A DNA stretch of 64,000 bases, from NCBI GenBank assembly GCA_937892155.1, contig CALAUG010000031.1, positions 1-64,000 of the forward strand, written 5' to 3'. This DNA comes from an uncultured Bacteroidales bacterium. GTDB taxonomy: Bacteria > Bacteroidota > Bacteroidia > Bacteroidales > UBA1715. Numbering within the stretch: position 1 is the first letter of the stretch; the number at the start of each line of letters is the position of its first letter. Below the pieces are notes generated by a model. That model had not been told where the DNA came from. It made no database searches and saw only the letters and a program-made list of their open reading frames with translations. Positions 47,101 through 55,883 of this stretch are shown piece after piece. The position numbers and the translations under genes were made by a program.

Positions 47101-48197
47101 GGGACGATACACAAATATCGTTGTCGGGTTCTTGTACGCTTGTGTCGAAAAATGTAACGGAAACTATAGATATTACAACGGACAATGGCGATGGGACAAA
47201 GACTGTAACTGGTTCAGAGGAGCAAACTGTTTCCTATCGTGTGGGAGAAACCATATCTGGTGCGACGAAGGTTACAGAAACAAAATATTGTATAAGCTGG
47301 TCTCCTAATGGAACCAAAGTTAATAAAAAGAAAACCGATAATGCATGTAGTAAAACATCAAGTGTAACAATAAAAGGGAAAAAATACACCTATTGCAAAA
47401 CGTGGGCTATAAACTATTCGGAGAAAAAGAATTGTACCGCTTGGCAAGTTGACAGACAAGAAACAATTGGCAAATCAGAATGTCATGGAATCGAAAATGT
47501 TTCCGATGGTGGGTATTACGGTTCGTTAGGTGGTGGACATATATTCCCAATTGATAATTTTGGTAATGAAAATGTGATTAATACTTGGTGGAATGGTGTG
47601 GAAATGGTAGCAAAAGTGCCACTTGTGTTAACAGAGAATAGTCCAGCCGTAATTTATACTTTCTTACCAATTGTTATAAATAGCTGGGAAGTGACTAATT
47701 TGGAAAAGACGGTTATGCTTGAATGGGCCACCGCCTCGGAAGATAACAACGACTATTTCGCCATTGAACGTTCTATTGATGGTTGCAAGTGGACCACACT
47801 GGGTAAAGTAAATGGTTCAGGAACGACAAGTATCACGAACTATTATTCGTTTGAAGACACTAAACCAGTTTCGGGCATTGCATACTACCGACTCAAACAA
47901 GTAGACTTTAATGGAGAATACACATACTCTAGTGTTAAGTGCGTGAACCGACCAAACGACAAAAAAGATGTTTATAAGGTATACACCTTGAAAAACGAAA
48001 ATGCGTTTATTGTTGAAGGAGATGAAATTGCAGCCTGCCCAATAGAAATATATAATGCTGCAGGTGTAAAAATAACAACCGTGTCATTCAACACAACGAG
48101 CACATCGCGGGTAGTTATCAACGTGGCTGACATTCCCGTTGGCACATATTTTATCAAAAGTTGCAACAACACAAAGGCTGTCGTTAAGACATGGTAG
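44106..48197 (+). CDS. Large T9SS-sorted surface protein with GLUG-type repeats
   Basis: A 1363-residue secreted protein with a signal peptide (about 1-20). It carries acidic Asp-rich loops (DTDDDGVAD and TDGDGVDD) that could bind calcium. Residues about 580-815 hold imperfect GLUG-like repeats (GGIVG, GGIAGH, GGIIGY, GGGIVG, each followed by CYN or CKN and G). A highly acidic Thr/Ser linker follows at about 831-870, then a cysteine-rich region, a fibronectin-III-like domain at about 1190-1285 (LEWATASEDNNDYF) and a T9SS type A sorting domain at about 1290-1363 (IEIYNAAGVKI). Such proteins are adhesins or matrix proteins; no enzyme domain is visible. The plus-strand codon usage looks more G-rich than its neighbours. 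The ATG at 44106 begins the signal peptide. Confidence 0.85.
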   Translation: MKYFYSIFISLFLIISSAFADGTKQLMPNRGTEENPMPKGNCYIVIGAQEGGNGPSRPFARYNPDGTSADTSARLYINIRDYNTETIRFGFSDIFAGENSAADASYGKIDQSDYSNLKFRIKDPNGNVVFSERSMPKSGDGYIESYAEAYKGPKNGSNGGYDFLELQPTMNGNYYIEFCNDRNIGTTGSGQNATIIGLFDVSVCDKSDNYKQKEGRLWSYAWSLNTDNSANETWTSFYTMSTDKYVSKVYLSGFKPYQFVIACNSYGSKRTGDMEKDRQSIHATSDPSKDIPEYQVFLTCPSDEEWGKASLPHLPENLTFAGDAMTCEDLIFVVQLLYNENAQLELHLDTDDDGVADRVIASLLQANIAKDRGYHYPWKDSTELRKTGMHVYNYSPITEGCSRKYSLSLFDQTYKYEYDISLAGESEETTDRVNPGDLVKVLYTDGDGVDDSKYTPNKPFGSSENPIILSNKDDFDRLATAVNTGGDYTFTIENYYCKKDDGVTTCYPRTFTIKNDEENAGFKNTYFYCAFNTGTVTLDATWQGIGTEEKPFKGHFGAGRYVENPVNVKSETDIATAGDQDTIIFSGATCGLFNYCDGATIDNIHVKGSISAGNGNSFGAICGTATNTTFEHCTNHCTISSNTSNTGGIVGTATQCAIDSCYNYGNLTSTNSSANVGGIAGHLQNGEDNELFFCYNSGTVSGGANTGGIIGYAQNDGSSISYIYVCKNVGDVSGDGVGGGIVGRNEAYTISQCYNSGSIDGYAMCFSYAPEEENDEDENYLVSLLIEDCLNVGETNALSNGGAIFNSLSNAAYYNGGDGMSAGSIEDLLEEIGCGVDTETEDTDNSDENDTTGEETGGSTDPSSEEESGCPFYYDGAVLDLHATLCCGSIWRMEDAGRLYQNDSTFYVKWDGKDSDGECVTGDVEVNYQKNSGVTHFPFYDSEKSGTNMDKEPGLVVYRMSPIKEEEKGSSQYGKLPKEYFQSTNYDENEKGLQLRLFWDDTQISLSGSCTLVSKNVTETIDITTDNGDGTKTVTGSEEQTVSYRVGETISGATKVTETKYCISWSPNGTKVNKKKTDNACSKTSSVTIKGKKYTYCKTWAINYSEKKNCTAWQVDRQETIGKSECHGIENVSDGGYYGSLGGGHIFPIDNFGNENVINTWWNGVEMVAKVPLVLTENSPAVIYTFLPIVINSWEVTNLEKTVMLEWATASEDNNDYFAIERSIDGCKWTTLGKVNGSGTTSITNYYSFEDTKPVSGIAYYRLKQVDFNGEYTYSSVKCVNRPNDKKDVYKVYTLKNENAFIVEGDEIAACPIEIYNAAGVKITTVSFNTTSTSRVVINVADIPVGTYFIKSCNNTKAVVKTW

Positions 48198-48225
48198 TTT
48201 GAAATTAGTGATTAGAGGTTAAAGA

Positions 48226-49392
48226 ATGTATTTTAAAGACGCAAAAATTCAATTGGCAGAATTGCAACAAGAATACGAAAATCTTGTTTCGAAAAAAAAT
48301 ACTCCTTCTGCCGAATACAATGGTATTTATCAACGATTTGTAAATCCTGTTTTAACAGACAAACATATTCCACTCAATTGGAAATTTGATTTAAATCTGC
48401 AACGTAATCCTCTCCTATTACAACGTATTGGCGTCAACGCTGTCTTCAATGCTGGTGCCATAAAATGGAATGGGAAATATCTCCTTTGTGCACGAGTGGA
48501 AGGTTGGGATAGAAAGTCATTTTTTGCAATTGCCGAGAGTCCCAACGGCATTGATAATTTTCGTTTCTGGGACGAGCCAATACTTCTACCAGAGACCGAA
48601 AATCCAGATATAAATGTATACGACATGCGTCTTACCCAGCACGACGATGGATACATATATGGTATATTCTGTACAGAACGTAAGGATCCTCAGGCTCCTG
48701 CTGGAGATACAAGTTCTGCAATAGCAAATGCTGGAGTTGTCCGTACAAAAGATTTAAAAAATTGGGAACGACTTCCCGACCTTATATCCAACAGTGGACA
48801 ACAGCGCAATGTTGTTCTTTTCCCGCATTTTATTAACGGGAAATATGCACTCTATACCAGACCGCAAGACGGATTCATAGAAGTGGGTTCTGGTGGAGGA
48901 ATCGGATTTGGATATATTACAGATATGAATAATCCTATCATTGAAGATGAACACATCTTCAGTAATAAAGAATATCATACTATTTATGAGCTCAAAAATG
49001 GTATGGGCCCCGCTCCTATCCGTACAGAAAAAGGCTGGCTGAATCTTGCACACGGCGTTCGTAATACTGCGGCAGGACTTCGCTATGTTCTCTACATGTT
49101 CCTCACAGATTTAGAGCATCCCGACAGAATTATTGCACAACCTGGTGGGTATTTTCTCGCTCCGCAAGGAAATGAACGTGTTGGCGACGTTTCTAACGTA
49201 GCTTTTTCTAATGGATGGATTGCAGATGAAGATGGAACTGTCTATATTTACTATGCTTCATCAGACACACGCATGCACGTCGCGGTAAGCACAACAGAAC
49301 GATTATTAGACTACTGTTTTAATACTCCAGCGGACGGCTACAGAACAGGAAAATCCGTAGAAAATATCATCAAACTGATTAGAATGAAATAG
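48226..49392 (+). CDS. GH130 4-O-beta-mannosyl-glucose phosphorylase
   Basis: A cytoplasmic phosphorylase of 388 residues that converts beta-1,4-mannosyl-glucose and phosphate to mannose 1-phosphate and glucose. The five-bladed propeller carries the predicted proton-donor Asp133 in [33 protein letters not shown] near the start and [17 protein letters not shown] near the end are GH130 subfamily 1 features. No signal peptide. A cellobiose 2-epimerase, which makes this substrate from mannobiose, lies at 50402-51598, so mannan breakdown is the likely pathway. Phosphorylases of related mannosides are the main alternative. Confidence 0.9.
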   Translation: MYFKDAKIQLAELQQEYENLVSKKNTPSAEYNGIYQRFVNPVLTDKHIPLNWKFDLNLQRNPLLLQRIGVNAVFNAGAIKWNGKYLLCARVEGWDRKSFFAIAESPNGIDNFRFWDEPILLPETENPDINVYDMRLTQHDDGYIYGIFCTERKDPQAPAGDTSSAIANAGVVRTKDLKNWERLPDLISNSGQQRNVVLFPHFINGKYALYTRPQDGFIEVGSGGGIGFGYITDMNNPIIEDEHIFSNKEYHTIYELKNGMGPAPIRTEKGWLNLAHGVRNTAAGLRYVLYMFLTDLEHPDRIIAQPGGYFLAPQGNERVGDVSNVAFSNGWIADEDGTVYIYYASSDTRMHVAVSTTERLLDYCFNTPADGYRTGKSVENIIKLIRMK

Positions 49393-49441
49393 GTATCAGA
49401 CTTCTATTGTCAAACGAAATTCTGATTCCAATAAAATAAAA

Positions 49442-49470
49442 AGGGCGGCTTTGAATACCAAAACCGCCCT
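49442..49470. terminator. Bidirectional terminator
   Basis: AGGGCGGCTTTG (49442-49453) pairs with CAAAACCGCCCT (49459-49470) with one mismatch around AATAC. A/T runs flank both sides, so it can end both the GH130 gene and the convergent membrane-protein gene. Confidence 0.85.
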
Positions 49471-49492
49471 CTTTATTTTATGAATCAACGTC

Positions 49493-50284
49493 TTACTCTT
49501 TTACTTGTTTTTTTCTTGCCTTAACATGGCTAAAGAAAATCATGAAAATCAATAAGAAGAATAAGAAACCTCTAAAGCAATCCAAAATTATCATTAATGC
49601 AGCAACAAAACCAACGAAGAATGTTAATCCAACCAATAAAGCCCATTTAACACTGTGCATTCTAATCGCATCCAAAACCATTTTCACCACCACAAATACA
49701 GCTAACATGACAAGCAATATAAACAATGTCCATGAAGCAACGATATGATAATCTGGTACATACGAACAAACACCCATTACCAACACACCAGCCAAGAAAA
49801 TTGCCAAAGCACCCTTCCACTCTTTCCATTTCTTTCCTTCGACCAATTTTGCTTCAACAGTTAATTGAGCTACAACCTGCATAACCGCAATAAGAACTGA
49901 ATATGCAACAACAACGGTCAACAACAAACCTACAATAGCAATCGGCCAGCCGACAAATTCAGGTTGACAGAACCAACCAATAATTGCCTTCGACTTAACC
50001 GTACCAGCCATATTAATCTGTACTTCTGGTAAACCCGATTGGAAACAATAATAATAGATACTCACCAACGACACAAAGAGCAACGAATACAAAACAGGAT
50101 AGTACTGAGATTTTCCTTTGTGACGAATCTGATAATTAAAATATAACATTACAACAGCCACAAGAAATATGAAAATTATTTGTGCTATTGGAGGTATCCC
50201 CAATGGATTACCGTGATGTAGATTAAGTAAATCTGGGACATTAATCACCGGATTATTTTCAGCTATATACTGCGCAATACCCAT
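49493..50284 (-). CDS. Hypothetical polytopic membrane protein
   Basis: A 263-residue protein with six or seven hydrophobic helices (about 33-53, 68-88, 105-140, 155-175, 180-205, 215-255). A short N-terminal soluble part contains NPVINVPDLLNLHHGNP, and the C-terminal tail is lysine-rich. There is no recognised transporter motif. It has its own TATATTTG promoter box (50324-50331) and is convergent with GH130, divergent from the epimerase. The location between two linked sugar enzymes invites the idea of a sugar-related membrane protein, but nothing in the sequence shows this. Confidence 0.7.
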   Translation of the reverse strand: MGIAQYIAENNPVINVPDLLNLHHGNPLGIPPIAQIIFIFLVAVVMLYFNYQIRHKGKSQYYPVLYSLLFVSLVSIYYYCFQSGLPEVQINMAGTVKSKAIIGWFCQPEFVGWPIAIVGLLLTVVVAYSVLIAVMQVVAQLTVEAKLVEGKKWKEWKGALAIFLAGVLVMGVCSYVPDYHIVASWTLFILLVMLAVFVVVKMVLDAIRMHSVKWALLVGLTFFVGFVAALMIILDCFRGFLFFLLIFMIFFSHVKARKKQVKE

Positions 50285-50323
50285 TTTTAAAAAATTTAAG
50301 TTTCACAAAAAATAATATCAGTG

Positions 50324-50331
50324 CAAATATA
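50324..50331 (-). promoter_or_regulatory. Bacteroidota -7 box, membrane protein
   Basis: TATATTTG then CA on the minus strand, 39 bp before the start codon. Confidence 0.6.
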
Positions 50332-50401
50332 GCATTATTTGTACAACACGCATCTCTGAATTGAACAAAATCAGTAATTTTACAAAAACAAATAACAACC
50401 T

Positions 50402-51598
50402 ATGTACAAATCTTTACAAAAAGAATTTGAGCAGGAACTCAAACGAGTTCTCTCATTTTGGACGACAAAGGCAATAAATTCCAAAACTGGGCAATTTTAT
50501 GGAGAAATGGATCATTATGGCACACCAGAACCCGAAGCAAACAAAGGTATCATAATGTACTCCAGAATTTTATGGACATTTTCGGCCGTTTGCCGTTTCT
50601 ATAAAAACAATGACTATAAAAAATATGCAGATATCGCCCGTTCCTTTATTGAAGAACATTTCTTTGACAAGAAAAACGGTGGTGTATATTGGGAAACTGA
50701 CTACAAAGGTAACGTCGTTGTCAACAAAAAGCAAGTCTATGCTGAAGCATTCACCATTTATGCATACGCAGAATATGCCCTGGCATTCAATGACAAAACA
50801 GCCTTACAGTTTGCAATGGACATTTTTAACAAATTGGAATCAATCTGCTATGACAAAACCAATGGTGGTTATTTTGAAGCATTTTCCGAAACGTGGGAAA
50901 AACTTGACGATGTTCGTTTGAGCGACAAAGACCTAAACGAACCCAAAGGTATGAACACCAACCTTCACGTTTTGGAAGCATATACTACGCTGTACGAAGC
51001 AACCAAAGATGAACGAGTAAAATGTGCGCTTCAAAAAGAAATTGAAATCTATATGAGCACCATAGTTAACAACAAAAATCACGTAACTATATTTTTCTCA
51101 GAAGATTGGAAGCCAAAGACAACGGAATTTTCGTACGGACACGACATTGAATCAACTTGGTTAATTTGGGAAGCTGCTAAAATGATTGACGACAAAGTTT
51201 TACAGGAAAAAATCCGCCCCAAAATTCTTGCAATGGTAGACACATTTATTTCCGAAGGCTTTGATACAGAAACACATTCAACTTGGTACGAGTATTTCCC
51301 AGAAACAGACCAAAGAGACACCGACAGACATTGGTGGGTACAAATAGAGGCTGTGGAAGGTCTCGCCAACGCATATAATATGACGGGAAATGAAACATAT
51401 CGTAAACTTGCATTACAACAATGGGATTACATAAAGGACTATATTTTCGACACTGTACACGGAGAGTGGTTCTGGAGAATAGACGATGATGGATTTCCTA
51501 TTGACAGTGAAGCAAAAATGGGGCAATGGAAATGTCCATATCACAATAGCCGCGGTTTAATGCATATGATTAAAGAATGTGAAATCTGGGACAAATAG
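50402..51598 (+). CDS. Cellobiose 2-epimerase
   Basis: A 398-residue (alpha/alpha)6-barrel enzyme of the N-acylglucosamine 2-epimerase superfamily. It converts the reducing-end glucose of cellobiose to mannose and reversibly acts on mannobiose. Signatures: KGMNTNLHVLEAY, His247 in GHDIESTWL, RHWWVQIEAVEG, and His381 in WKCPYHNSRG, the predicted general acid/base histidines. It is cytoplasmic with no signal. Its partner enzyme GH130 lies upstream on the same strand, separated by a convergent membrane-protein gene. Confidence 0.93.
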   Translation: MYKSLQKEFEQELKRVLSFWTTKAINSKTGQFYGEMDHYGTPEPEANKGIIMYSRILWTFSAVCRFYKNNDYKKYADIARSFIEEHFFDKKNGGVYWETDYKGNVVVNKKQVYAEAFTIYAYAEYALAFNDKTALQFAMDIFNKLESICYDKTNGGYFEAFSETWEKLDDVRLSDKDLNEPKGMNTNLHVLEAYTTLYEATKDERVKCALQKEIEIYMSTIVNNKNHVTIFFSEDWKPKTTEFSYGHDIESTWLIWEAAKMIDDKVLQEKIRPKILAMVDTFISEGFDTETHSTWYEYFPETDQRDTDRHWWVQIEAVEGLANAYNMTGNETYRKLALQQWDYIKDYIFDTVHGEWFWRIDDDGFPIDSEAKMGQWKCPYHNSRGLMHMIKECEIWDK

Positions 51599-51613
51599 AA
51601 TGTAATAATAGTT

Positions 51614-51621
51614 TATATTTG
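51614..51621 (+). promoter_or_regulatory. Bacteroidota -7 box, holB
   Basis: TATATTTG then TA, 23 bp before the ATG at 51645. Confidence 0.6.
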
Positions 51622-51644
51622 TAAAGTTGTAATTACATTATTAT

Positions 51645-52799
51645 ATGTTGTTTAGCGAAGTCATTGGACAAGAGGAAATCAAGAAGGATTTGAGAGAAAC
51701 GGTTGCACAAAAGCGCATTGCCCACGCCTATCTATTTTCCGGTCCCGAAGGCTCCGGTAAATTGCCCTTAGCCTTAGCTTACGCACAATATATTAACTGC
51801 GAACATCCTACAGCAACCGACTCCTGTGGACAATGTCCTTCTTGCAGAGCATTCGCAAAATTACAGCACCCCGACCTTCATTTTGTATTTCCAATCGTAA
51901 AAGACAAAAAAATTGACAAACTCTGTTGCGACGATTATTTGGAAGAATGGAGAATGTTGTTTGCACAAAATCCATATATCAGCCTCGAAATGTGGCAATC
52001 GTATATAGGCGTAGAAAACAAGCAGCCCATGATTTACGAATCCGAAGCTGCCGGAGACGAACTCACACCACGCATTCAAGGACTCATACGCAAACTATCA
52101 ATTACCAATTATAGCGCAAAATACAAAGTCCTCATTATTTGGATGGCAGAGAAAATGAACACAGTATTTGCAAATAAAATATTGAAAGTTCTTGAAGAAC
52201 CCAATCCAAATACGCTCATCATTTTAATTAGCGAACATTCGCAAGAATTGCTGCCGACAATTATTTCACGCACCCAATTAGTACGCATCCCGAAAATTGA
52301 CGACGAAACATTAGCTCAACGCATTCACGAAGAATATATGTTAGAAGGCAATGAACTAAATGCACTTGTACGAAATGCAAATGGGAATTATGTACGCGCA
52401 GCACAAATGTTTCAAGCCAACGACGTACCAACCCAAAATTTTGAGTTGTTCACGCAAATAATGAGATTGGCGTGGAAAATTGATTTAATTGGCCTCAACG
52501 GAATATTAGAAAACGTAGAAAAATTAGGAAGGGAAAAACAGAAATCGTTTCTTCAATACTGTTTACGACAAATTCGGGAAAATTTCATACAAAATCAAAA
52601 TGCTCCTTCCATATTGTATATGGACAATCAAGAACGGGCATTCTCCGAAAAATTTCATAAATTCATCAACGAGAAAAACGTGGAGGGTTTCTATAATGAA
52701 TTTAATTTTGCCTATAACCAAATTGCAAGAAACGGCAACTCGAAAATAATTTTTTTCGACCTTTTCATGCAAATTATTGTTTTGTTAAAAAAGCAATAG
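51645..52799 (+). CDS. holB: DNA polymerase III subunit delta'
   Basis: Clamp-loader subunit of 384 residues. An AAA+ nucleotide-binding motif GPEGSGKL lies at about 32-39. A four-Cys zinc site (CEHPTATDSCGQCPSC) follows at about 52-67, and SRTQ at about 205 is the SRC-type sensor loop. It starts the conserved holB - PSP1 - gldH arrangement of Bacteroidota, although a promoter box before the next gene (52810-52817) suggests separate initiation as well. Confidence 0.92.
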   Translation: MLFSEVIGQEEIKKDLRETVAQKRIAHAYLFSGPEGSGKLPLALAYAQYINCEHPTATDSCGQCPSCRAFAKLQHPDLHFVFPIVKDKKIDKLCCDDYLEEWRMLFAQNPYISLEMWQSYIGVENKQPMIYESEAAGDELTPRIQGLIRKLSITNYSAKYKVLIIWMAEKMNTVFANKILKVLEEPNPNTLIILISEHSQELLPTIISRTQLVRIPKIDDETLAQRIHEEYMLEGNELNALVRNANGNYVRAAQMFQANDVPTQNFELFTQIMRLAWKIDLIGLNGILENVEKLGREKQKSFLQYCLRQIRENFIQNQNAPSILYMDNQERAFSEKFHKFINEKNVEGFYNEFNFAYNQIARNGNSKIIFFDLFMQIIVLLKKQ

Positions 52800-52809
52800 C
52801 TTTTTACCC

Positions 52810-52817
52810 TACCTTTG
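52810..52817 (+). promoter_or_regulatory. Bacteroidota -7 box, PSP1 gene
   Basis: TACCTTTG then AA, 17 bp before the ATG at 52835. Confidence 0.55.
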
Positions 52818-52834
52818 AACGATAAATTTTCGAA

Positions 52835-54178
52835 ATGGATACAGATAACATACAAATAAACAACACACCGTTAGACGGAGACGATGCATACGCAAAACAA
52901 ATAAAAAAATCAGCCAAGCGAAGCGGTAGCGCAAAGCTATACTGCTACGATTGGATGAAAGATATCGAAGGACCAAATGCAACTAATTTGGTAGAGGTAC
53001 GTTTCAAAAACACAAGAAAAGATTTTTTTATCAATGATGCAGGATTAATGCTGGAAACTGGTGACATTGTTGCCGTTGAAGCATCTCCAGGACACGACAT
53101 TGGTATTATTTCTCTCACAGGCGAACTCGTGAAAGAACAAATAAAAAAGACTTACGGTAAAAAAATTCCTGCTACGTTTGGGAAAATTTACAGAAAAGCA
53201 AAACCAAGCGACATTGAAAAATGGAAAGAAGCAAAGGCTGCTGAGCATAAAACAATGATTCGCGCCAGACAAATTGCCAAGGATCTTCATTTAAACATGA
53301 AAATCGGTGATGTTGAATATCAAGGTGATAAAACAAAAGCAATTTTCTATTACATAGCGGACGAACGAGTTGATTTCCGTGAACTTATAAAACTTTTTGC
53401 TGAAGAATTCAAGATTCGCGTTGAGATGAGACAAATTGGCGTGAGACAGGAAGCTGGGCGTATCGGTGGAATTGGGTTGTGCGGACGAGATTTATGCTGC
53501 TCATCCTTCATTACCAATTTTATTTCGGTATCAACCAATGCAGCACGCTTACAGGAAGTTTCGCTCAATCCACAAAAAATGGCTGGACAATGCGGAAAAT
53601 TAAAATGCTGCCTCAATTTTGAATTAGCAAGCTACATCGATGCTCGTAAAAACTTCCCTGAAACAAATATTCCATTGGAATTCGGAGAAGGTAAAGCATA
53701 TCATGCGAAAACCGATGTGTACAAGCAAATTCTTACCTATCAATACAAAAAAGACGACATTCCAACATTTGTTGAACTTCCCGTTGACCGAGTAAAAGAA
53801 ATTATTGAATTAAACAAACGAGGCGTAAAACCTGAAACATTAGAAGGTGATATTGAAGAGGAAACTATTCAACTGCCAGACTACGAAAACGTGGTCGGTC
53901 AAGAAAGTTTGACACGTTTTGATAAGAAAAAGAAGAAAAAGAAAAACAAACAAAATTCTGCTACTGCACAAACGAAAATAGCACAAAATTCTGCAAATCA
54001 ACAAAATAACAGCCCATCAGCTAAACAAGAAGGACATCAAAACGAACAAAATAATAAGCAAAACAAAGAACAACGTAATTATAATGCCGGTAATGATGGG
54101 AAAAACAAGCATCATAATAACAAACATAACAATCAGAATAAACAACAACAGAATAACAATGACCAACAAAATGCGTAG
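52835..54178 (+). CDS. RicT/YaaT-like PSP1-domain protein
   Basis: A 447-residue protein. The PSP1 C-terminal domain (about 80-300) has the cysteine clusters GLCGRDLCCSSF and CGKLKCCLNFE, which in RicT (YaaT) of Bacillus help hold Fe-S clusters in a complex that promotes RNase Y processing. Residues about 360-447 are a low-complexity tail: first lysine runs (KKKKKKNKQ), then Asn/Gln-rich repeats, probably disordered and possibly RNA-binding. The tail also contains the gldH start, so the two genes overlap by 20 bp. A role in RNA processing is known for relatives and inferred here. Confidence 0.88.
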   Translation: MDTDNIQINNTPLDGDDAYAKQIKKSAKRSGSAKLYCYDWMKDIEGPNATNLVEVRFKNTRKDFFINDAGLMLETGDIVAVEASPGHDIGIISLTGELVKEQIKKTYGKKIPATFGKIYRKAKPSDIEKWKEAKAAEHKTMIRARQIAKDLHLNMKIGDVEYQGDKTKAIFYYIADERVDFRELIKLFAEEFKIRVEMRQIGVRQEAGRIGGIGLCGRDLCCSSFITNFISVSTNAARLQEVSLNPQKMAGQCGKLKCCLNFELASYIDARKNFPETNIPLEFGEGKAYHAKTDVYKQILTYQYKKDDIPTFVELPVDRVKEIIELNKRGVKPETLEGDIEEETIQLPDYENVVGQESLTRFDKKKKKKKNKQNSATAQTKIAQNSANQQNNSPSAKQEGHQNEQNNKQNKEQRNYNAGNDGKNKHHNNKHNNQNKQQQNNNDQQNA

Positions 54179-54635
54179 TTTATTGTATTGTTTTTGTGCT
54201 TTGCTTATCTGTTCCTGCAATGCAAAACAAGTATTCCACGACACCGTCAGTTTCGATGATAATCAATGGAAGAAAGATTCCATTGCAACGTTTACATTCG
54301 ACATTGCCGATACAAGCACGACATACGATATTGTTTTCTCTGTCACGAATAAAGACGACTATCCGTATGCGAACTTATACTTATTCAACGATGTCATTTT
54401 TCCGAGCAAACATTACACCCGCGACACCATAGAATTTATCCTTGCAGCACAAGATGGAGAATGGCTTGGTACTGGTATGAGTGGGTACACAAACGATTTT
54501 CAATACAAAACTAACGTTAAATTTCCTGAAAAAGGAACATACACATTCACTTTTGAGCAAGCGATGAGATGTAAGAATGAAGATTGTTCCGTACAAGGAA
54601 TTGAATCAGTTGCGCTGGCTGTAAAAGAGAAATAA
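54159..54635 (+). CDS. gldH: Gliding-motility lipoprotein GldH
   Basis: A 158-residue lipoprotein with a lipobox (LLICSC) after the hydrophobic segment starting MRSLLYCFCA, so the mature chain is anchored through a cysteine near residue 20. The body has the GldH pattern VFHDTVSFDDNQWKKDSIATF and EWLGTGMSGYTNDFQY. GldH is required for gliding in flavobacteria and is part of the wider T9SS/gliding set; non-gliding Bacteroidales keep it. The start may be 54159 or 54171; both lie inside the 3' end of the PSP1 gene. The gene converges on prfA. Confidence 0.9.
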   Translation: MTNKMRSLLYCFCALLICSCNAKQVFHDTVSFDDNQWKKDSIATFTFDIADTSTTYDIVFSVTNKDDYPYANLYLFNDVIFPSKHYTRDTIEFILAAQDGEWLGTGMSGYTNDFQYKTNVKFPEKGTYTFTFEQAMRCKNEDCSVQGIESVALAVKEK

Positions 54636-54637
54636 TG

Positions 54638-55723
54638 CTATATTTCTCCAGCTTTCAAACGTTCTGCATTTTCTGCGACAATCAGTCCGTCGATAATTTC
54701 CTGAATTTCGCCGCCAACAATTGCCTGCAAATTATACAAGGTTAAATTGATTCTATGGTCTGTAACACGGCCCTGCGGATAGTTATATGTTCTAATTTTC
54801 GCAGAACGGTCACCTGTTGAGACCATTGTTTTACGTTTTGAAGCAATACCATCGAGGTATTTTTGATACTCCATATTGTAAATACGTGTACGCAATTCTA
54901 TCAAAGCCTTTGCTTTGTTTTTCAACTGAGATTTTTCATCCTGACATTGAACTGTGATACCAGTAGGGATATGCACAAGACGAATGGCCGAATACGTTGT
55001 GTTGACACTCTGCCCACCGTGTCCAGATGCACAGAAAATATCGGTACGGATATCCGATTCTTTTAAATCTATATCAAATTCCTCTGCTTCAGGTAAAACA
55101 GCAACTGTGGCCGCAGACGTATGCACACGTCCCTGCGTTTCGGTTGCTGGCACACGTTGCACACGATGTACGCCCGATTCATATTTCAATGTTCCATAAA
55201 CATTTTCGCCAGAGACTTCAAATACAATTTCCTTATAACCACCAGATGTACCTTCATTGAAACTTGTCACCTGAACTTTCCATCCTTTTGATTCACAATA
55301 CTTCGTATACATGCGGAACAAATCACCAGCAAAAATTGCTGCTTCATCACCACCCGTTCCACCACGGATTTCAACTATGGCATTTTTACCATCTTCAGGA
55401 TCAGCAGGAATTAATAGCAAACGGATTTCATCCTCCATTTTTGCAATTTTAGGTTCAGCATCGTCCAACTCCATTTTTGCCATTTCGCGCATTTCAGGAT
55501 CATTTTCCGTTTCAAGTATGGACTTAGCCTCCTCGTAATTAGAGAGCAAATTTTTATATTCCTTACGGGCGTTCATAAGTAATTCCAACTCGTGGTATTC
55601 CTTATTCAATTTCACAAAACGCTTCATATCTGCTATTACAGCAGGATCCGTAATCATTGTGGAAATTTCGTCAAACTTAAATTGTAAACCGTCAAGTTTT
55701 TCAAGTAAAGATTGTTCTGCCAT
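54638..55723 (-). CDS. prfA: Peptide chain release factor 1
   Basis: Recognises UAA and UAG and releases the peptide. It has 361 residues from the ATG at 55723 ([13 protein letters not shown]). Upstream in-frame starts at 55729 and 55744 lie in the leader or in the TACTTTTG promoter box (55742-55749). GGQ at 236-238 (GHGGQSVN) is the catalytic motif, and [18 protein letters not shown] is the RF1 decoding-region segment. It is alone on the minus strand. Confidence 0.97.
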   Translation of the reverse strand: MAEQSLLEKLDGLQFKFDEISTMITDPAVIADMKRFVKLNKEYHELELLMNARKEYKNLLSNYEEAKSILETENDPEMREMAKMELDDAEPKIAKMEDEIRLLLIPADPEDGKNAIVEIRGGTGGDEAAIFAGDLFRMYTKYCESKGWKVQVTSFNEGTSGGYKEIVFEVSGENVYGTLKYESGVHRVQRVPATETQGRVHTSAATVAVLPEAEEFDIDLKESDIRTDIFCASGHGGQSVNTTYSAIRLVHIPTGITVQCQDEKSQLKNKAKALIELRTRIYNMEYQKYLDGIASKRKTMVSTGDRSAKIRTYNYPQGRVTDHRINLTLYNLQAIVGGEIQEIIDGLIVAENAERLKAGEI

Positions 55724-55741
55724 ATACATCGTATTTGTCTG

Positions 55742-55749
55742 CAAAAGTA
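55742..55749 (-). promoter_or_regulatory. Bacteroidota -7 box, prfA
   Basis: TACTTTTG then CA on the minus strand; an in-frame TTG (55744) sits inside it and is not the start. Confidence 0.65.
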
Positions 55750-55883
55750 GAAATTAATTTGTAATAACGCCATGCAAGAGACAAGATTTACAATTGATAA
55801 AATACTTATTGAATTGTGCTTTTTCGACAAGACACACACTTGCATTTGCAAAAAATATCTAACTTGCAATACAATTTTTTACG

